A DNA stretch of 64,000 nucleotides, taken from NCBI RefSeq assembly GCF_000963865.1, contig NZ_CP011071.1, positions 62,001 through 126,000 on the forward strand, written 5' to 3'. The notes under the pieces were generated by a model that worked only from the letters and a program-made list of their open reading frames with translations, searched no databases and was not told the origin of the DNA. Positions 32,161-41,897 of this stretch are shown one piece after another (the stretch's first letter is position 1; each line of letters starts with the position of its first letter). The DNA is from Flagellimonas lutaonensis (GTDB lineage Bacteria > Bacteroidota > Bacteroidia > Flavobacteriales > Flavobacteriaceae). The translations under genes and the position numbers were made by a program.

Positions 32161-32409
32161 ATGGCCTTTGAAAAATATTCGACAGAAAAGCTGAAAAAGC
32201 TAAATAAAATACTTCTAGCCGTGAGCATCGTCGGGCTCTTCGCCATGTGTTTTGCCTTGGGCATGGGGCTATACCATATTTCACACCAGCACGAGTCGTC
32301 ACTGGTATATCTTGTACCTACAGTTTTTGGCCCCATAACATTTATTCCCATCATTTTTTCAGCTCTTATTTCTTCGGAAATCAAAAAAAGAAAGCAACAA
32401 TCACAATAA
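32161..32409 (+). CDS. Small two-helix membrane protein
   Basis: An 82-residue protein with two hydrophobic helices (about residues 17-38 and 48-69) and charged ends (MAFEKYSTEKLKKLNK at the N-terminus, SSEIKKRKQQSQ at the C-terminus). I do not recognise a family. The open frame begins inside the acyl-CoA ligase stop at 32065, but ATG 32161 gives a compact membrane protein and the residues before it look non-coding. It may be co-transcribed with the ligase. Function unknown. Confidence 0.6.
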   Translation: MAFEKYSTEKLKKLNKILLAVSIVGLFAMCFALGMGLYHISHQHESSLVYLVPTVFGPITFIPIIFSALISSEIKKRKQQSQ

Positions 32410-32467
32410 GCCAATAGGGTTCTACGTGCACAAAAGCTGATGCAACAAAACCTCACAGGTTTGGTAC

Positions 32468-32493
32468 AATTTATTATGCATGCATAATAAATT
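32468..32493. promoter_or_regulatory. Perfect 26-bp palindrome, probable MarR operator
   Basis: AATTTATTATGCA (32468-32480) is followed at once by its exact reverse complement (32481-32493). The palindrome sits directly upstream of the -7 box of the marR gene, where a bound dimer would block RNA polymerase. Autoregulation of the MarR gene and the beta-oxidation genes behind it is the natural inference. Confidence 0.75.
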
Positions 32494-32497
32494 TTTA

Positions 32498-32505
32498 TAT
32501 ATTTG
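32498..32505 (+). promoter_or_regulatory. -7 box TATATTTG of the marR-beta-oxidation operon
   Basis: TATATTTG matches TAnnTTTG, 18 nt before the marR ATG and 4 nt after the palindromic operator. The operator covers the place where the -33 element would lie. Confidence 0.6.
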
Positions 32506-32522
32506 ATGTCGAATCAATCCAC

Positions 32523-32972
32523 ATGAAAGAACTGACCATTGATTATGCTTTGCGTGCCACTTGGCAGGCGGTTGCTCGAATGTACAACGAAGAGGCAAAA
32601 AACTACGGCCTCACTATGGCCATTGGTTTTACCCTGCTCAGCATCGATCCAAAAAAAGGTACGCCCAGCACGGCCTTGGGACCTAAAATGGGGATGGAAA
32701 GCACCAGTCTCTCAAGAATTTTGAAGAGCATTGAAGAACGTGGCTATATTGAGCGAAAACCGAACCCGAACGACGGCCGGGGCGTATTGATCCATTTGAC
32801 CGCCCTTGGGCTTGAGAAGAGAAAAGATTCCAAAGATGTGGTCTTGCGGTTCAATGAGGTGGTCAAACAACATGTCGGCGATGATGATCTGAAGGGATTT
32901 TTCAACACCGTGGACATCATCAATAAATTGATTCTTGACAAGAAGGTATATAATAAAAAAACAACAAACTAA
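32523..32972 (+). CDS. MarR family transcriptional regulator of the beta-oxidation operon
   Basis: A 149-residue winged-helix regulator. The recognition region reads GPKMGMESTSLSRILKSIEERGYIERKPNPNDGRGVLIHLTALG, which contains the helix-turn-helix and the wing with the conserved DxRG-type tip. N- and C-terminal helices form the dimer part. It is the first gene of a four-gene unit for fatty acid beta-oxidation, 14 nt ahead of the HAD/ECH gene, and has a perfect palindrome at its promoter. It most likely represses the operon until an acyl-CoA or fatty acid binds; the ligand is inference. Confidence 0.92.
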   Translation: MKELTIDYALRATWQAVARMYNEEAKNYGLTMAIGFTLLSIDPKKGTPSTALGPKMGMESTSLSRILKSIEERGYIERKPNPNDGRGVLIHLTALGLEKRKDSKDVVLRFNEVVKQHVGDDDLKGFFNTVDIINKLILDKKVYNKKTTN

Positions 32973-32986
32973 TACAGTAACTATAA

Positions 32987-35392
32987 ATGAGAAGGCATAT
33001 CAACAAAGTTGCCGTTATAGGTTCAGGTATCATGGGCAGTGGCATTGCCTGCCACTTTGCCAATATCGGTGTCGAAGTACTATTGCTCGATATCGTTCCT
33101 AGAGAATTGAACGACAAAGAAAAGGCAAAGGGGCTGACCCTTGAAGACAAGATCGTACGTAACAGATTGGTGAACGAATCGTTAAAAAAGGCGCTCAGGT
33201 CCAAACCCTCGCCCATCTACCATAAAAAATTTGCCGATAGGATTGTTACCGGAAATTTAGAAGACGACATAGCAAAGGTGAAAGACGTCGATTGGATCAT
33301 AGAAGTGGTGGTCGAGCGATTGGATATCAAAAAGCAGGTCTTTGAAAACTTGGAAAAGTATCGCACCCCGGGCACGCTGATAACCTCTAACACCTCGGGC
33401 ATACCCATCAAATTTATGAGCGAGGGGCGCAGTGAAGACTTTCAAAAGCATTTTTGCGGCACCCACTTTTTCAACCCTGCCAGGTACCTAAAACTTTTCG
33501 AAATCATTCCGGGGCCCAAGACGTCACAAGAGGTATTGGAATTTCTCAACGAATATGGCGAGAAGTTTTTGGGCAAGACCTCGGTGGTGGCAAAAGACAC
33601 CCCAGCCTTTATCGGAAACCGTATAGGCATATTCAGCATTATGAGTCTATTCCATACCGTAAAAGAAATGGGTATGACCGTTGAGGAAATCGACAAGCTC
33701 ACGGGGCCGGTGATCGGGCGCCCGAAATCGGCCACCTTTAGAACGGTCGATGTGGTGGGCCTTGACACCTTGGTACATGTGGCCAACGGTATCTATGACA
33801 ACTGCCCCGATGATGAACGCCATGACCTGTTCAAACTACCCGATTTCATACAGACCATGGTAGACAACAAATGGTTGGGCAGCAAAACCGGGCAAGGATT
33901 CTACAAAAAAGTAAAAGGCGACAAGGGTAAGAGCGAAATACTTACTTTGGATCTGGATACCATGGAGTATCGGCAAAAGAAAAGTGCCAAGTTTGCCACC
34001 CTTGAACTCACCAAATCCATCGACAAGGTAATTGAACGGTTTCCCGTTCTAGTAGGTGGAAAAGATAAGGCAGCAGCGTTCTACCGTAAGAGCTTTGGGC
34101 AGTTGTTCGCCTATGTCTCGCATCGAATTCCGGAAATCACAGATCAGCTATACAAAATAGATGATGCCATGAAGGCCGGTTTCGGCTGGGAACACGGTCC
34201 GTTCCAGATTTGGGATGCCGTGGGATTGGAAACAGGATTGGAATTCATCAAGGCCGAGGGCCAAGAAGCAGCGGCTTGGGTGGCCGAGATGAAAGCTGCG
34301 GGCATCAACTCGTTCTATTCTGTAAAAGATGGCGCTACCTATTTCTATGACATTTCATCCAAAGAAATGAAAAAGGTGCCCGGCCAGGATGCCTTCATCA
34401 TTCTTGATAATATCAGAAAGACCAACGAGGTATTCAAAAATGCTGGGGTTGTCATCGAAGATTTGGGCGATGGTATCTTGAATGTCGAGTTCCAGTCAAA
34501 AATGAACACTATCGGTGCCGATGTCTTGTCAGGACTCAACAAGGCCATTGATCTGGCAGAAAAAGACTTTCAGGGCCTAGTGGTAGGCAACCAAGCAGCC
34601 AATTTTTCGGTAGGTGCGAATATCGGTATGATCTTTATGATGGCCGTAGAACAAGAATATGATGAATTGGCATGGTCTGTAAAAATGTTTCAAGATACCA
34701 TGATGCGCATGCGCTATTCATCAATTCCTACGGTTGCGGCGCCACATGGCATGACATTGGGAGGTGGCTGCGAATTGTCGATGCATGCTGACAAGGTGGT
34801 GGCTGCGGCCGAAACCTATATCGGGCTTGTCGAGTTTGGTGTCGGGGTGATCCCCGGTGGGGGCGGATCAAAGGAAATGACTCTGCGGGCCTCAGATACC
34901 TTTAGAAAGAACGACGTTGAGTTGAACGTGCTGCAAGAATACTTTTTGACCATTGGCATGGCCAAGGTATCGACTTCTGCCTACGAAGCCTATGACCTGG
35001 GCATCTTACAAAAAGGAAAAGACATTGTGGTGGTCAACAAAGACCGGCAAATAGCAACGGCCAAGGCCTATGCCAAACTGCTGGCCGAACAGGGCTACAC
35101 CAAACCTATTCCACGAAAAGACATCAAGGTTCTGGGCAAGCAGGCGCTGGGTATGTTCTTGGTGGGAACAGACTCTATGGAAGCAGGGCATTACATCTCA
35201 GAACATGATAAAAAAATCGCCAATAAACTGGCCTATGTGATGGCAGGGGGCGATTTGTCTGAAGCAAGCTACGTCTCAGAACAATACCTCTTGGATTTGG
35301 AAAGGGAGGCTTTTTTGTCGCTCTGTACCGAACGAAAGACCCTTGAACGTATCCAACATATGTTGAAAACTGGGAAACCGTTAAGAAATTAA
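32987..35392 (+). CDS. 3-hydroxyacyl-CoA dehydrogenase/enoyl-CoA hydratase fusion
   Basis: Carries out hydration and NAD-dependent oxidation in fatty acid beta-oxidation. Of 801 residues, the N-terminal half is the dehydrogenase: VAVIGSGIMGSGIACHF (about 8-24) is the NAD site, and HFFNPARYLKLFEIIPGP and DTPAFIGNRIGIF follow. The C-terminal part is a crotonase-fold hydratase: VPHG-type loop AAPHGMTLGGGCELSMHAD (about 584) and GLVEFGVGVIPGGGGSKEM (about 612). This domain order is opposite to E. coli FadB, where the hydratase is first; it is the form common in Bacteroidota and archaea. It works with the thiolase 46 nt downstream. Confidence 0.94.
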   Translation: MRRHINKVAVIGSGIMGSGIACHFANIGVEVLLLDIVPRELNDKEKAKGLTLEDKIVRNRLVNESLKKALRSKPSPIYHKKFADRIVTGNLEDDIAKVKDVDWIIEVVVERLDIKKQVFENLEKYRTPGTLITSNTSGIPIKFMSEGRSEDFQKHFCGTHFFNPARYLKLFEIIPGPKTSQEVLEFLNEYGEKFLGKTSVVAKDTPAFIGNRIGIFSIMSLFHTVKEMGMTVEEIDKLTGPVIGRPKSATFRTVDVVGLDTLVHVANGIYDNCPDDERHDLFKLPDFIQTMVDNKWLGSKTGQGFYKKVKGDKGKSEILTLDLDTMEYRQKKSAKFATLELTKSIDKVIERFPVLVGGKDKAAAFYRKSFGQLFAYVSHRIPEITDQLYKIDDAMKAGFGWEHGPFQIWDAVGLETGLEFIKAEGQEAAAWVAEMKAAGINSFYSVKDGATYFYDISSKEMKKVPGQDAFIILDNIRKTNEVFKNAGVVIEDLGDGILNVEFQSKMNTIGADVLSGLNKAIDLAEKDFQGLVVGNQAANFSVGANIGMIFMMAVEQEYDELAWSVKMFQDTMMRMRYSSIPTVAAPHGMTLGGGCELSMHADKVVAAAETYIGLVEFGVGVIPGGGGSKEMTLRASDTFRKNDVELNVLQEYFLTIGMAKVSTSAYEAYDLGILQKGKDIVVVNKDRQIATAKAYAKLLAEQGYTKPIPRKDIKVLGKQALGMFLVGTDSMEAGHYISEHDKKIANKLAYVMAGGDLSEASYVSEQYLLDLEREAFLSLCTERKTLERIQHMLKTGKPLRN

Positions 35393-35438
35393 AAGAAGAA
35401 GGAACTACATCCAGTTCCTAAAATCTAACATCTAGAAT

Positions 35439-36629
35439 ATGAAAACCGCATATATCGTAAAAGCATACCGAACAGCCGTGGGCAAGGCCCCACGGGGACT
35501 GTTTCGATTTAAACGTCCCGATGAACTGGCCGCCGAGACCATTCAGCACATGATAAAAGAATTGCCCGGCCTTGACAAAAAGAGGATAGACGACGTAATT
35601 GTCGGCAATGCCATGCCAGAGGCCGAACAGGGCTTGAACATGGGACGCCTGATATCACTGATGGGATTGGAAATCGAGGATGTTCCAGGGGTAACGGTGA
35701 ATCGCTATTGCGCCTCAGGACTCGAGACCATTGGTATTGCCACGGCTAAAATCCAAACCGGAATGGCCGATTGTATCATCGCCGGTGGTGCCGAGAGCAT
35801 GAGCTATATACCCATGGGTGGTTACAAACCGGTGCCCGATTACACCGTCGCCAAAGAAGGGCATGAAGACTACTATTGGGGCATGGGCCTCACGGCTGAG
35901 GCCGTGGCCAAAGAATTCAACGTATCTCGTGAAGACCAAGACGAATTTGCATACAACTCGCATATGAAGGCCCTAAAGGCCCAGAAAGAAAACCGGTTTC
36001 AAGACCAGATTGTGCCCATAGAGGTAGAGCACACATTTGTCAACGACCAAGGCAAGAAAGAGACCAAGACCTACACGGTGAGCAAAGATGAGGGGCCGCG
36101 AGCCGATACCTCGCTCGAGGTTCTTGCCAAGCTCAAACCCGTTTTTGCGGCAGACGGAAGTGTCACCGCAGGCAACTCGTCGCAAATGAGTGATGGGGCG
36201 GCATTCGTACTTGTAATGAGCGAAGAGATGGTCAAAGAGCTGAATTTAGAGCCCATTGCGCGGTTGGTCAGTTATGCCGCTGCAGGTGTCGAACCCCGTA
36301 TCATGGGAATCGGCCCGGTCAAGGCCATTCCAAAAGCGCTTAAGCTCGCCGGATTGAAACAAGATGAGGTAGGGCTTATCGAACTAAATGAAGCATTTGC
36401 GTCGCAGTCTCTTGCTGTGATCAGAGAATTGGGACTCAACAAAGATATTGTGAACGTAAACGGAGGGGCCATTGCCCTCGGACACCCCTTGGGCTGCACA
36501 GGAGCCAAGTTATCGGTACAATTGTTTGATGAGATGCGAAAGCGCGAAATGAAAGGAAAATATGGTATGGTGACCATGTGCGTGGGAACAGGCCAAGGCG
36601 CTGCGGGTATTTATGAATTTTTGAATTAA
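35439..36629 (+). CDS. Acetyl-CoA C-acyltransferase (3-ketoacyl-CoA thiolase)
   Basis: Cleaves 3-ketoacyl-CoA with CoA to acetyl-CoA and a shortened acyl-CoA, the last step of each beta-oxidation turn. The 396-residue length is standard. The acyl-accepting cysteine is in [10 protein letters not shown] (about residue 91); the catalytic histidine is in [16 protein letters not shown] (about 348) and the second cysteine in [14 protein letters not shown] (about 380). [13 protein letters not shown] is another family motif. It is the third gene of the MarR-led unit and lies 10 nt before the acyl-CoA dehydrogenase gene. Confidence 0.95.
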   Translation: MKTAYIVKAYRTAVGKAPRGLFRFKRPDELAAETIQHMIKELPGLDKKRIDDVIVGNAMPEAEQGLNMGRLISLMGLEIEDVPGVTVNRYCASGLETIGIATAKIQTGMADCIIAGGAESMSYIPMGGYKPVPDYTVAKEGHEDYYWGMGLTAEAVAKEFNVSREDQDEFAYNSHMKALKAQKENRFQDQIVPIEVEHTFVNDQGKKETKTYTVSKDEGPRADTSLEVLAKLKPVFAADGSVTAGNSSQMSDGAAFVLVMSEEMVKELNLEPIARLVSYAAAGVEPRIMGIGPVKAIPKALKLAGLKQDEVGLIELNEAFASQSLAVIRELGLNKDIVNVNGGAIALGHPLGCTGAKLSVQLFDEMRKREMKGKYGMVTMCVGTGQGAAGIYEFLN

Positions 36630-36639
36630 AGATATTGCT

Positions 36640-38451
36640 ATGAGCACAGAAACTAAAAACAAAGACATTCTTCGAGGCGGCCAATTCATCGTCAAAGAAA
36701 CCAACTGTGATGATATTTTTACTCTTGAAGACCTTTCTGAAGAGCAAAAGATGATGCGCGAAAGCACCAAAGAGTTTGTTGACCGGGAGCTTTGGGCGCA
36801 TTGGGAACGTTTCGAGCAAAAAGACTATGCCTATACTGAAGAGTGCATGCGAAAGGCAGGTGAACTGGGTCTTTTAAGTGTGGCCGTGCCAGAAGCCTAT
36901 GGCGGCATGGGCATGGGCTTTGTATCGACCATGCTGGTCTGCGATTATATATCGGGTGCCACCGGGTCTTTCAGTACCGCTTTTGGTGCCCATACCGGTA
37001 TCGGTACCATGCCCATTACCCTTTACGGAACCGAGGAACAGAAAAAGAAATATGTGCCGAAATTGGCCACTGGGGAATGGTTTGGGGCCTATTGTTTGAC
37101 CGAACCTGGCGCAGGCTCCGATGCCAACTCGGGCAAAACGAAGGCCATACTTTCAGAAGATGGAAAGTACTATAGTATTACAGGGCAAAAAATGTGGATT
37201 TCAAACGCAGGCTTCTGCAATCTCTTCATCGTTTTTGCAAGAATTGAAGATGACAAGAATATTACCGGCTTTATTGTAGAAAACGACCCCAACAATGGCA
37301 TATCAATGGGCGATGAAGAGAAAAAATTGGGAATTCATTCCTCTTCTACTCGCCAAGTATTCTTCAACGAAACTAAAGTACCGGTTGAAAATATGCTCTC
37401 TGAGCGTGGCAATGGCTTCAAAATCGCCATGAACGCCTTGAACGTGGGGCGAATAAAATTGGCTGCCGCCTGTTTGGAGGCACAGCGCAGGGTTGTCAAC
37501 GAGGCAGTAAAATATGCTAATGAACGCGTCCAGTTCAAGACCCCCATTATTAACTTTGGTGCCATAAAGGCCAAGATTGCCGATATGGCCACCAATGCCT
37601 ATGTAGATGAGTCAGCATGCTATCGGGCCGCCAAAAACATAGAGGACCGCATTGCCATTCGAATAGCCGATGGTAATGACCACCAAGAGGCCGAACTCAA
37701 GGGAGTGGAAGAATATGCCATTGAATGTTCCTTGTTAAAAGTGGCAGTTTCAGAACACGTACAGCATACCACAGACGAGGGTATCCAAATCTTTGGTGGG
37801 ATGGGCTTCAGCGCCGATGCGCCAATGGAGAAAGCTTGGCGTGATGCCCGTATCGCACGAATCTATGAAGGTACCAACGAGATAAACCGTATGCTCTCTG
37901 TGGGCATGTTGGTCAAAAAGGCCATGCGGGGCCATGTTGACCTTTTAGGTCCGGCAACAGCCGTCGGCGAAGAATTGATGGGTATTCCCTCGTTTGACAC
38001 ACCTGACTTTTCCGAGCTTTTTGCAGAAGAAAAAGACTTGATAAAAAGGCTAAAGAAAGTGTTCTTGATGGTGGCCGGCAGCGCTGTTCAAAAACTTGGA
38101 ACCGAGCTCGAAAAGCACCAGCAGTTGTTGATGGCCGCTTCAGATATTTTGATACAGGTGTATTTGGCAGAGTCGGCCATATTGCGGGCCGAGAAAAATG
38201 CCAGGCGTTTCGGCGAAGAGGCCCAGGCTACCCAAATAGCCATGGCAAAACTGTATCTATACCGTGCCACGGACATCGTTATCCAGAAAGGCAAGGAAGG
38301 TATTGTCTCATTTGCCGAGGGAGATGAACAACGAATGATGCTAATGGGCCTTAAGCGCTTTACAAAATACCATAACCAGCCCAATGTAGTGGCCCTTCGC
38401 AACCAGATTGCCGAAAAGGTCGCCGCAGACAACGGCTATACTTTTGACTAA
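36640..38451 (+). CDS. Acyl-CoA dehydrogenase, long type
   Basis: FAD enzyme that introduces the trans-2 double bond into acyl-CoA and passes electrons to ETF. In the 603-residue protein the core includes WFGAYCLTEPGAGSDANSG (about 147-165), KMWISNAGFCNLFIVFARI (FAD/acyl binding) and IYEGTNEINRMLSVGMLVKKAM, whose glutamate (about 408) is the catalytic base. About 150 further residues at the C-terminus are mostly helical, as in the VLCAD-like group. It closes the MarR-led beta-oxidation operon; a strong terminator follows. Confidence 0.94.
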   Translation: MSTETKNKDILRGGQFIVKETNCDDIFTLEDLSEEQKMMRESTKEFVDRELWAHWERFEQKDYAYTEECMRKAGELGLLSVAVPEAYGGMGMGFVSTMLVCDYISGATGSFSTAFGAHTGIGTMPITLYGTEEQKKKYVPKLATGEWFGAYCLTEPGAGSDANSGKTKAILSEDGKYYSITGQKMWISNAGFCNLFIVFARIEDDKNITGFIVENDPNNGISMGDEEKKLGIHSSSTRQVFFNETKVPVENMLSERGNGFKIAMNALNVGRIKLAAACLEAQRRVVNEAVKYANERVQFKTPIINFGAIKAKIADMATNAYVDESACYRAAKNIEDRIAIRIADGNDHQEAELKGVEEYAIECSLLKVAVSEHVQHTTDEGIQIFGGMGFSADAPMEKAWRDARIARIYEGTNEINRMLSVGMLVKKAMRGHVDLLGPATAVGEELMGIPSFDTPDFSELFAEEKDLIKRLKKVFLMVAGSAVQKLGTELEKHQQLLMAASDILIQVYLAESAILRAEKNARRFGEEAQATQIAMAKLYLYRATDIVIQKGKEGIVSFAEGDEQRMMLMGLKRFTKYHNQPNVVALRNQIAEKVAADNGYTFD

Positions 38452-38475
38452 TTCAGATAATTACCTTTGGTAATG

Positions 38476-38509
38476 ACCGCCTTGGTGTAAATGCCAAGGC
38501 GGTTTTTTT
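38476..38509 (+). terminator. Terminator of the beta-oxidation operon
   Basis: ACCGCCTTGG (38476-38485), an 8-nt loop, CCAAGGCGGT (38494-38503) and then six more T. A perfect 10-bp GC-rich stem. Confidence 0.95.
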
Positions 38510-38542
38510 ATGGTGGTGGTTGCCTTTAGCACTAATTGCGGT

Positions 38543-38550
38543 TACCTTTA
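38543..38550 (+). promoter_or_regulatory. -7-like box TACCTTTA immediately before the PLP decarboxylase start
   Basis: TACCTTTA differs from TAnnTTTG in the last base and ends 4 nt before the ATG at 38555. Use of this box would give a leaderless or almost leaderless message. Confidence 0.35.
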
Positions 38551-38554
38551 TTGA

Positions 38555-40006
38555 ATGAAAAACCATTTGCTTGAAGAAATTTATAATCCCCAACATTTCA
38601 CTGAAATAGGGCATCGGTTGATAACCACCTTGGGGAGCTACCTTACCAATACAACACAGGAAAAGAACAGACAAACCATCAACTGGAATGTTCCGGAAAA
38701 GGAATTTCGCTTTTGGAAGGATTTTCTTGAGAGCGGACAAAAGGAAGATTTTTTTGATGAAGTATTAAAGCGCACTACCCACACCCATCACCCAAAATAC
38801 GTGGGGCACCAAGTTGCCGCCCCAGCCCCTATCACGGCTCTCACAGGAATGGTCTCTTCTTTATTGAACAATGGCATGGCCATTTATGAAATGGGCATGG
38901 CACCCTCGGCCATCGAACGTGTGGTCACTGATATGTTGTGTGAACAAATCGGCTATGGTGAACATGCAGCCGGATTTTTGACTTCGGGGGGCACGTTGGC
39001 CAATCTTACCGCCCTACTTTCTGCCAGAAAAGCGAGGGTCGAACATGATGTGTGGAACAAAGGCTACTCACAATCTTTGGGCATTATGGTCTGTGAAGAA
39101 GCGCATTATTGCATCGATAGGGCAGCAAAAATTATGGGATTGGGCCAAAAAGGAATTATCAAAATTCCTGCCGGGGATGATTTTTCGATGGATATTTCAA
39201 AGCTGAATGAATATTTCGAAAGAGAAACGGCAAAGGGCATCCACATATTTGCCATTGTGGGTTCTGCACCATCCACCGCAACGGGAGCCCATGACTATCT
39301 GGATGCAATTGCCCAATTTGCCGCCCAAAAAAACCTTTGGTTTCATGTAGATGGTGCCCATGGGGGCGCAGCCGTTTATTCCAAAAAATACCGACACCTC
39401 TTGAATGGAATAGAACTAGCGGATTCTGTAGTTATAGACGGCCATAAGATGATGCTGATGCCAACTATTACCACAGCGCTGCTTTTCAAAAACAGAAAAC
39501 ACGCCCAGCATACCTTTAGCCAAAAAGCTGATTATCTGCTCAACGATTCCGAAGAAGATGAATGGTTCAACAGTGGCAAAAAAACCTTCGAATGCACCAA
39601 AACCATGATGGCCCTGCACTGGTTCATCCTCTTAAAGTTCTATGGCGAACAGGTGTTCGACCGGTTTGTGACACGGCAATACAATCTGGCCAGAACATTT
39701 GCCCAACTTGTTCGGGAGCATCCAAATTTTGATTTGGCCATCGAACCGAGTTCCAATATTCTCTGCTTTCGGTATCGGCCTTCAGACACAAACGCATCCG
39801 AAGAGGAATTGAACGAATTGAACGCTGCAGTACGACAACGTCTCTTGGAAGATGGCGAATATTATCTGGTGCAGACAAGGTTAAGAGGTACCCACTATCT
39901 CAGAACAACCCTGATGAACCCTTTTACCCATAAGGAACACCTGGCCCTACTACTCGATAAAATTGTAAAAACAGCCAACGTTGTGGCCCGGGATATCAAC
40001 TCATAG
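38555..40006 (+). CDS. Pyridoxal-dependent decarboxylase (group II family)
   Basis: A 483-residue PLP enzyme of the family that includes aspartate/glutamate, diaminobutyrate and aromatic amino acid decarboxylases. The N-terminal part has HPKYVGHQVAAPAPITALTGM; GFLTSGGTLANLTALLSARK binds the cofactor phosphate; WFHVDGAHGGAAVYS has the Asp that pairs with the pyridine nitrogen; and VIDGHKMMLMP holds the Schiff-base lysine (Lys298). The usual DPHK or DAHKW is replaced by DGHKMM. The amino acid substrate cannot be decided. It is alone after the beta-oxidation terminator, and its 3' end overlaps the convergent GH15 gene by 11 bp. Confidence 0.88.
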   Translation: MKNHLLEEIYNPQHFTEIGHRLITTLGSYLTNTTQEKNRQTINWNVPEKEFRFWKDFLESGQKEDFFDEVLKRTTHTHHPKYVGHQVAAPAPITALTGMVSSLLNNGMAIYEMGMAPSAIERVVTDMLCEQIGYGEHAAGFLTSGGTLANLTALLSARKARVEHDVWNKGYSQSLGIMVCEEAHYCIDRAAKIMGLGQKGIIKIPAGDDFSMDISKLNEYFERETAKGIHIFAIVGSAPSTATGAHDYLDAIAQFAAQKNLWFHVDGAHGGAAVYSKKYRHLLNGIELADSVVIDGHKMMLMPTITTALLFKNRKHAQHTFSQKADYLLNDSEEDEWFNSGKKTFECTKTMMALHWFILLKFYGEQVFDRFVTRQYNLARTFAQLVREHPNFDLAIEPSSNILCFRYRPSDTNASEEELNELNAAVRQRLLEDGEYYLVQTRLRGTHYLRTTLMNPFTHKEHLALLLDKIVKTANVVARDINS

Positions 40007-41795
40007 ACTCCAAAATCTTCTCTTCGCTTTCTTTTCTGGAGAAGTTGATGGCGCACTCTATAAGTGCCAGATGGGAGTAGGCCTGTGGAAAATTACCCAG
40101 CAATCGCTTACTCTTGAAGTCTATATCTTCACTGAAAAGTCCCAAGTGGTTGGAGTACGACAACAATTTTTCGAAAAACTCTTTGGCTTTTTTCCGTTCC
40201 CCTATCTTGAACAGACTGTTCACAAACCAGAAAGAACATACCGTAAATGAAGAGGAAGGCAACCCAAAGTCATCTTTGTTCTTATAGCGGTACAATAGCC
40301 CGTCGTTGCTCAACTCTTTTTCGATGGCCTTGACCGTTCTTATAAAACGTTCATCTTTGGCATCGACACAGCCGTAGGCTTCCATCAAAAGAACAGAGGC
40401 ATCCAGATGGTCTGAACCATACGACTGGGTATAAGCTCCTACCTTTTCGTTCCATGCATTTTTGTAAATATCATTCCATATTTCCTCTTCAAGGGGCTTC
40501 CATTTTTCAATCTTGTGCTTTTTGCCCAGTATCTGTGCCACTTTAATGGCCCGGTTAAGGGCTGTCCAGCACAAAACCTTTGAAAAGGTAAAATGGCGGT
40601 CTTCGGTGCGAAATTCCCAAATGCCCTTATCGGGTTCACGCCAGGTCTGGCTCACTATCCAAACAATACCCTTGGTGATGGTCCATAATTCTTCGCCATT
40701 TTCAATGTCGGTGCTGAACCTTTCAAGTTGTTGGTAGATGACATCCATCAAAATACCATAGATATCGTTCTGTTTCTGCAAATAGGCAGCATTTCCGATA
40801 CGTACGGGCTTAGAGCCCTCGTACCCTTCAAGATGCTCCAAGGTCTTCTCCGTCAATTTCTTTTCGCCGTTGATACCATACATGATTTGCAGTTTCTCTG
40901 CCTTATGCGGTATGATATTGATAATAAACCTGAGGTAGCGCTTCGCCATATTGACATGGCCGAGTTCAGTGACCACCTTGATGACCATTGATGCGTCACG
41001 GATCCAGCAAAAACGATAATCCCAGTTGCGCACCTCTCCAATAGTCTCGGGCAACGAGGTAGTGGCAGCAGCCAAAACCGCCCCCGAACGGTCGTAGCTG
41101 AGCAGTTTCAGCGTAACCGCGCTTCGCGATATTTGTTTGTTGTATTTCTTGTAGTTGGGGGTCTTGCTCGACCAGTTCAACCAATAGACCTTGGTTCTCT
41201 CTAAATCAAGATAGCTACTGCGAACCGATGGTGGAAAAATTTTCTCATTATAGCTCAACAAAAAATATCCGTGGTCGTCTAAAGTGATCTCCTCACCATA
41301 CAGCGCCCTTTCCTTATCAAACGAAGTGTATAGAAAAACGGTCTCAAACCTGCCGTTTTTGGTAAGGCTGGCTATAAAATCAGGTTTTATGTAATTCTCG
41401 GTCTTGTTTTGGGCATAGTCAAGCTTTGGCTCGTATTTTACCCGAAATCGGGGCTTGCCCGAAATATGCTTAAAATACCGTATCAGTTCTGGAGGGCTAT
41501 GGTAGCCACCATTGTCTTTGTGATATCGGGGCATGAAATCGTGAACCTCGAACACATCGCCCCCTTTTGAGAAGGTCGTGATCAAAACAGCCGTATCGCG
41601 CTTGTATCTTTGGGTTATGGTATAATCATCGTTTACCAAAATCTCAAAACTGCCCCCAATATTTTTGTCGAGCAACTTGGCAAAAACAGATGGTGAGTCA
41701 AATTCAGGCAGACAGCACCAATCAATAGAGCCTGTTTTTGAGACCAAAGCCGCGCTTCTACAGTTTCCTACAATTCCGTAATCTAGGTTCTCCAT
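39996..41795 (-). CDS. Glycoside hydrolase family 15 protein (glucoamylase/trehalase type)
   Basis: A 599-residue cytoplasmic enzyme (no signal peptide) starting MENLDYGIVGNCRSAALVSKTGSIDW, the classic start of bacterial GH15 proteins. The catalytic (alpha/alpha)6 domain shows NWDYRFCWIRDASMVIKVV near 254 and GIWEFRTEDRHFTFSKVLCW near 395, whose Glu is the likely general acid, and SYGSDHLDAS. Members hydrolyse alpha-glucans or trehalose. Its divergent neighbour makes trehalose, so degradation of trehalose or a related glucoside is the best inference. The 102-nt gap between the two starts probably holds both promoters. Confidence 0.92.
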   Translation of the reverse strand: MENLDYGIVGNCRSAALVSKTGSIDWCCLPEFDSPSVFAKLLDKNIGGSFEILVNDDYTITQRYKRDTAVLITTFSKGGDVFEVHDFMPRYHKDNGGYHSPPELIRYFKHISGKPRFRVKYEPKLDYAQNKTENYIKPDFIASLTKNGRFETVFLYTSFDKERALYGEEITLDDHGYFLLSYNEKIFPPSVRSSYLDLERTKVYWLNWSSKTPNYKKYNKQISRSAVTLKLLSYDRSGAVLAAATTSLPETIGEVRNWDYRFCWIRDASMVIKVVTELGHVNMAKRYLRFIINIIPHKAEKLQIMYGINGEKKLTEKTLEHLEGYEGSKPVRIGNAAYLQKQNDIYGILMDVIYQQLERFSTDIENGEELWTITKGIVWIVSQTWREPDKGIWEFRTEDRHFTFSKVLCWTALNRAIKVAQILGKKHKIEKWKPLEEEIWNDIYKNAWNEKVGAYTQSYGSDHLDASVLLMEAYGCVDAKDERFIRTVKAIEKELSNDGLLYRYKNKDDFGLPSSSFTVCSFWFVNSLFKIGERKKAKEFFEKLLSYSNHLGLFSEDIDFKSKRLLGNFPQAYSHLALIECAINFSRKESEEKILESMS

Positions 41796-41897
41796 ACATT
41801 AAATATTCCCAAAAGAATTCCTGTGAATTGGTTTTACGCCGCAATTTGACGAAATTTAGAGAAATTAATGAGCAAATCAAGGTAAAGTCCCCATTTT

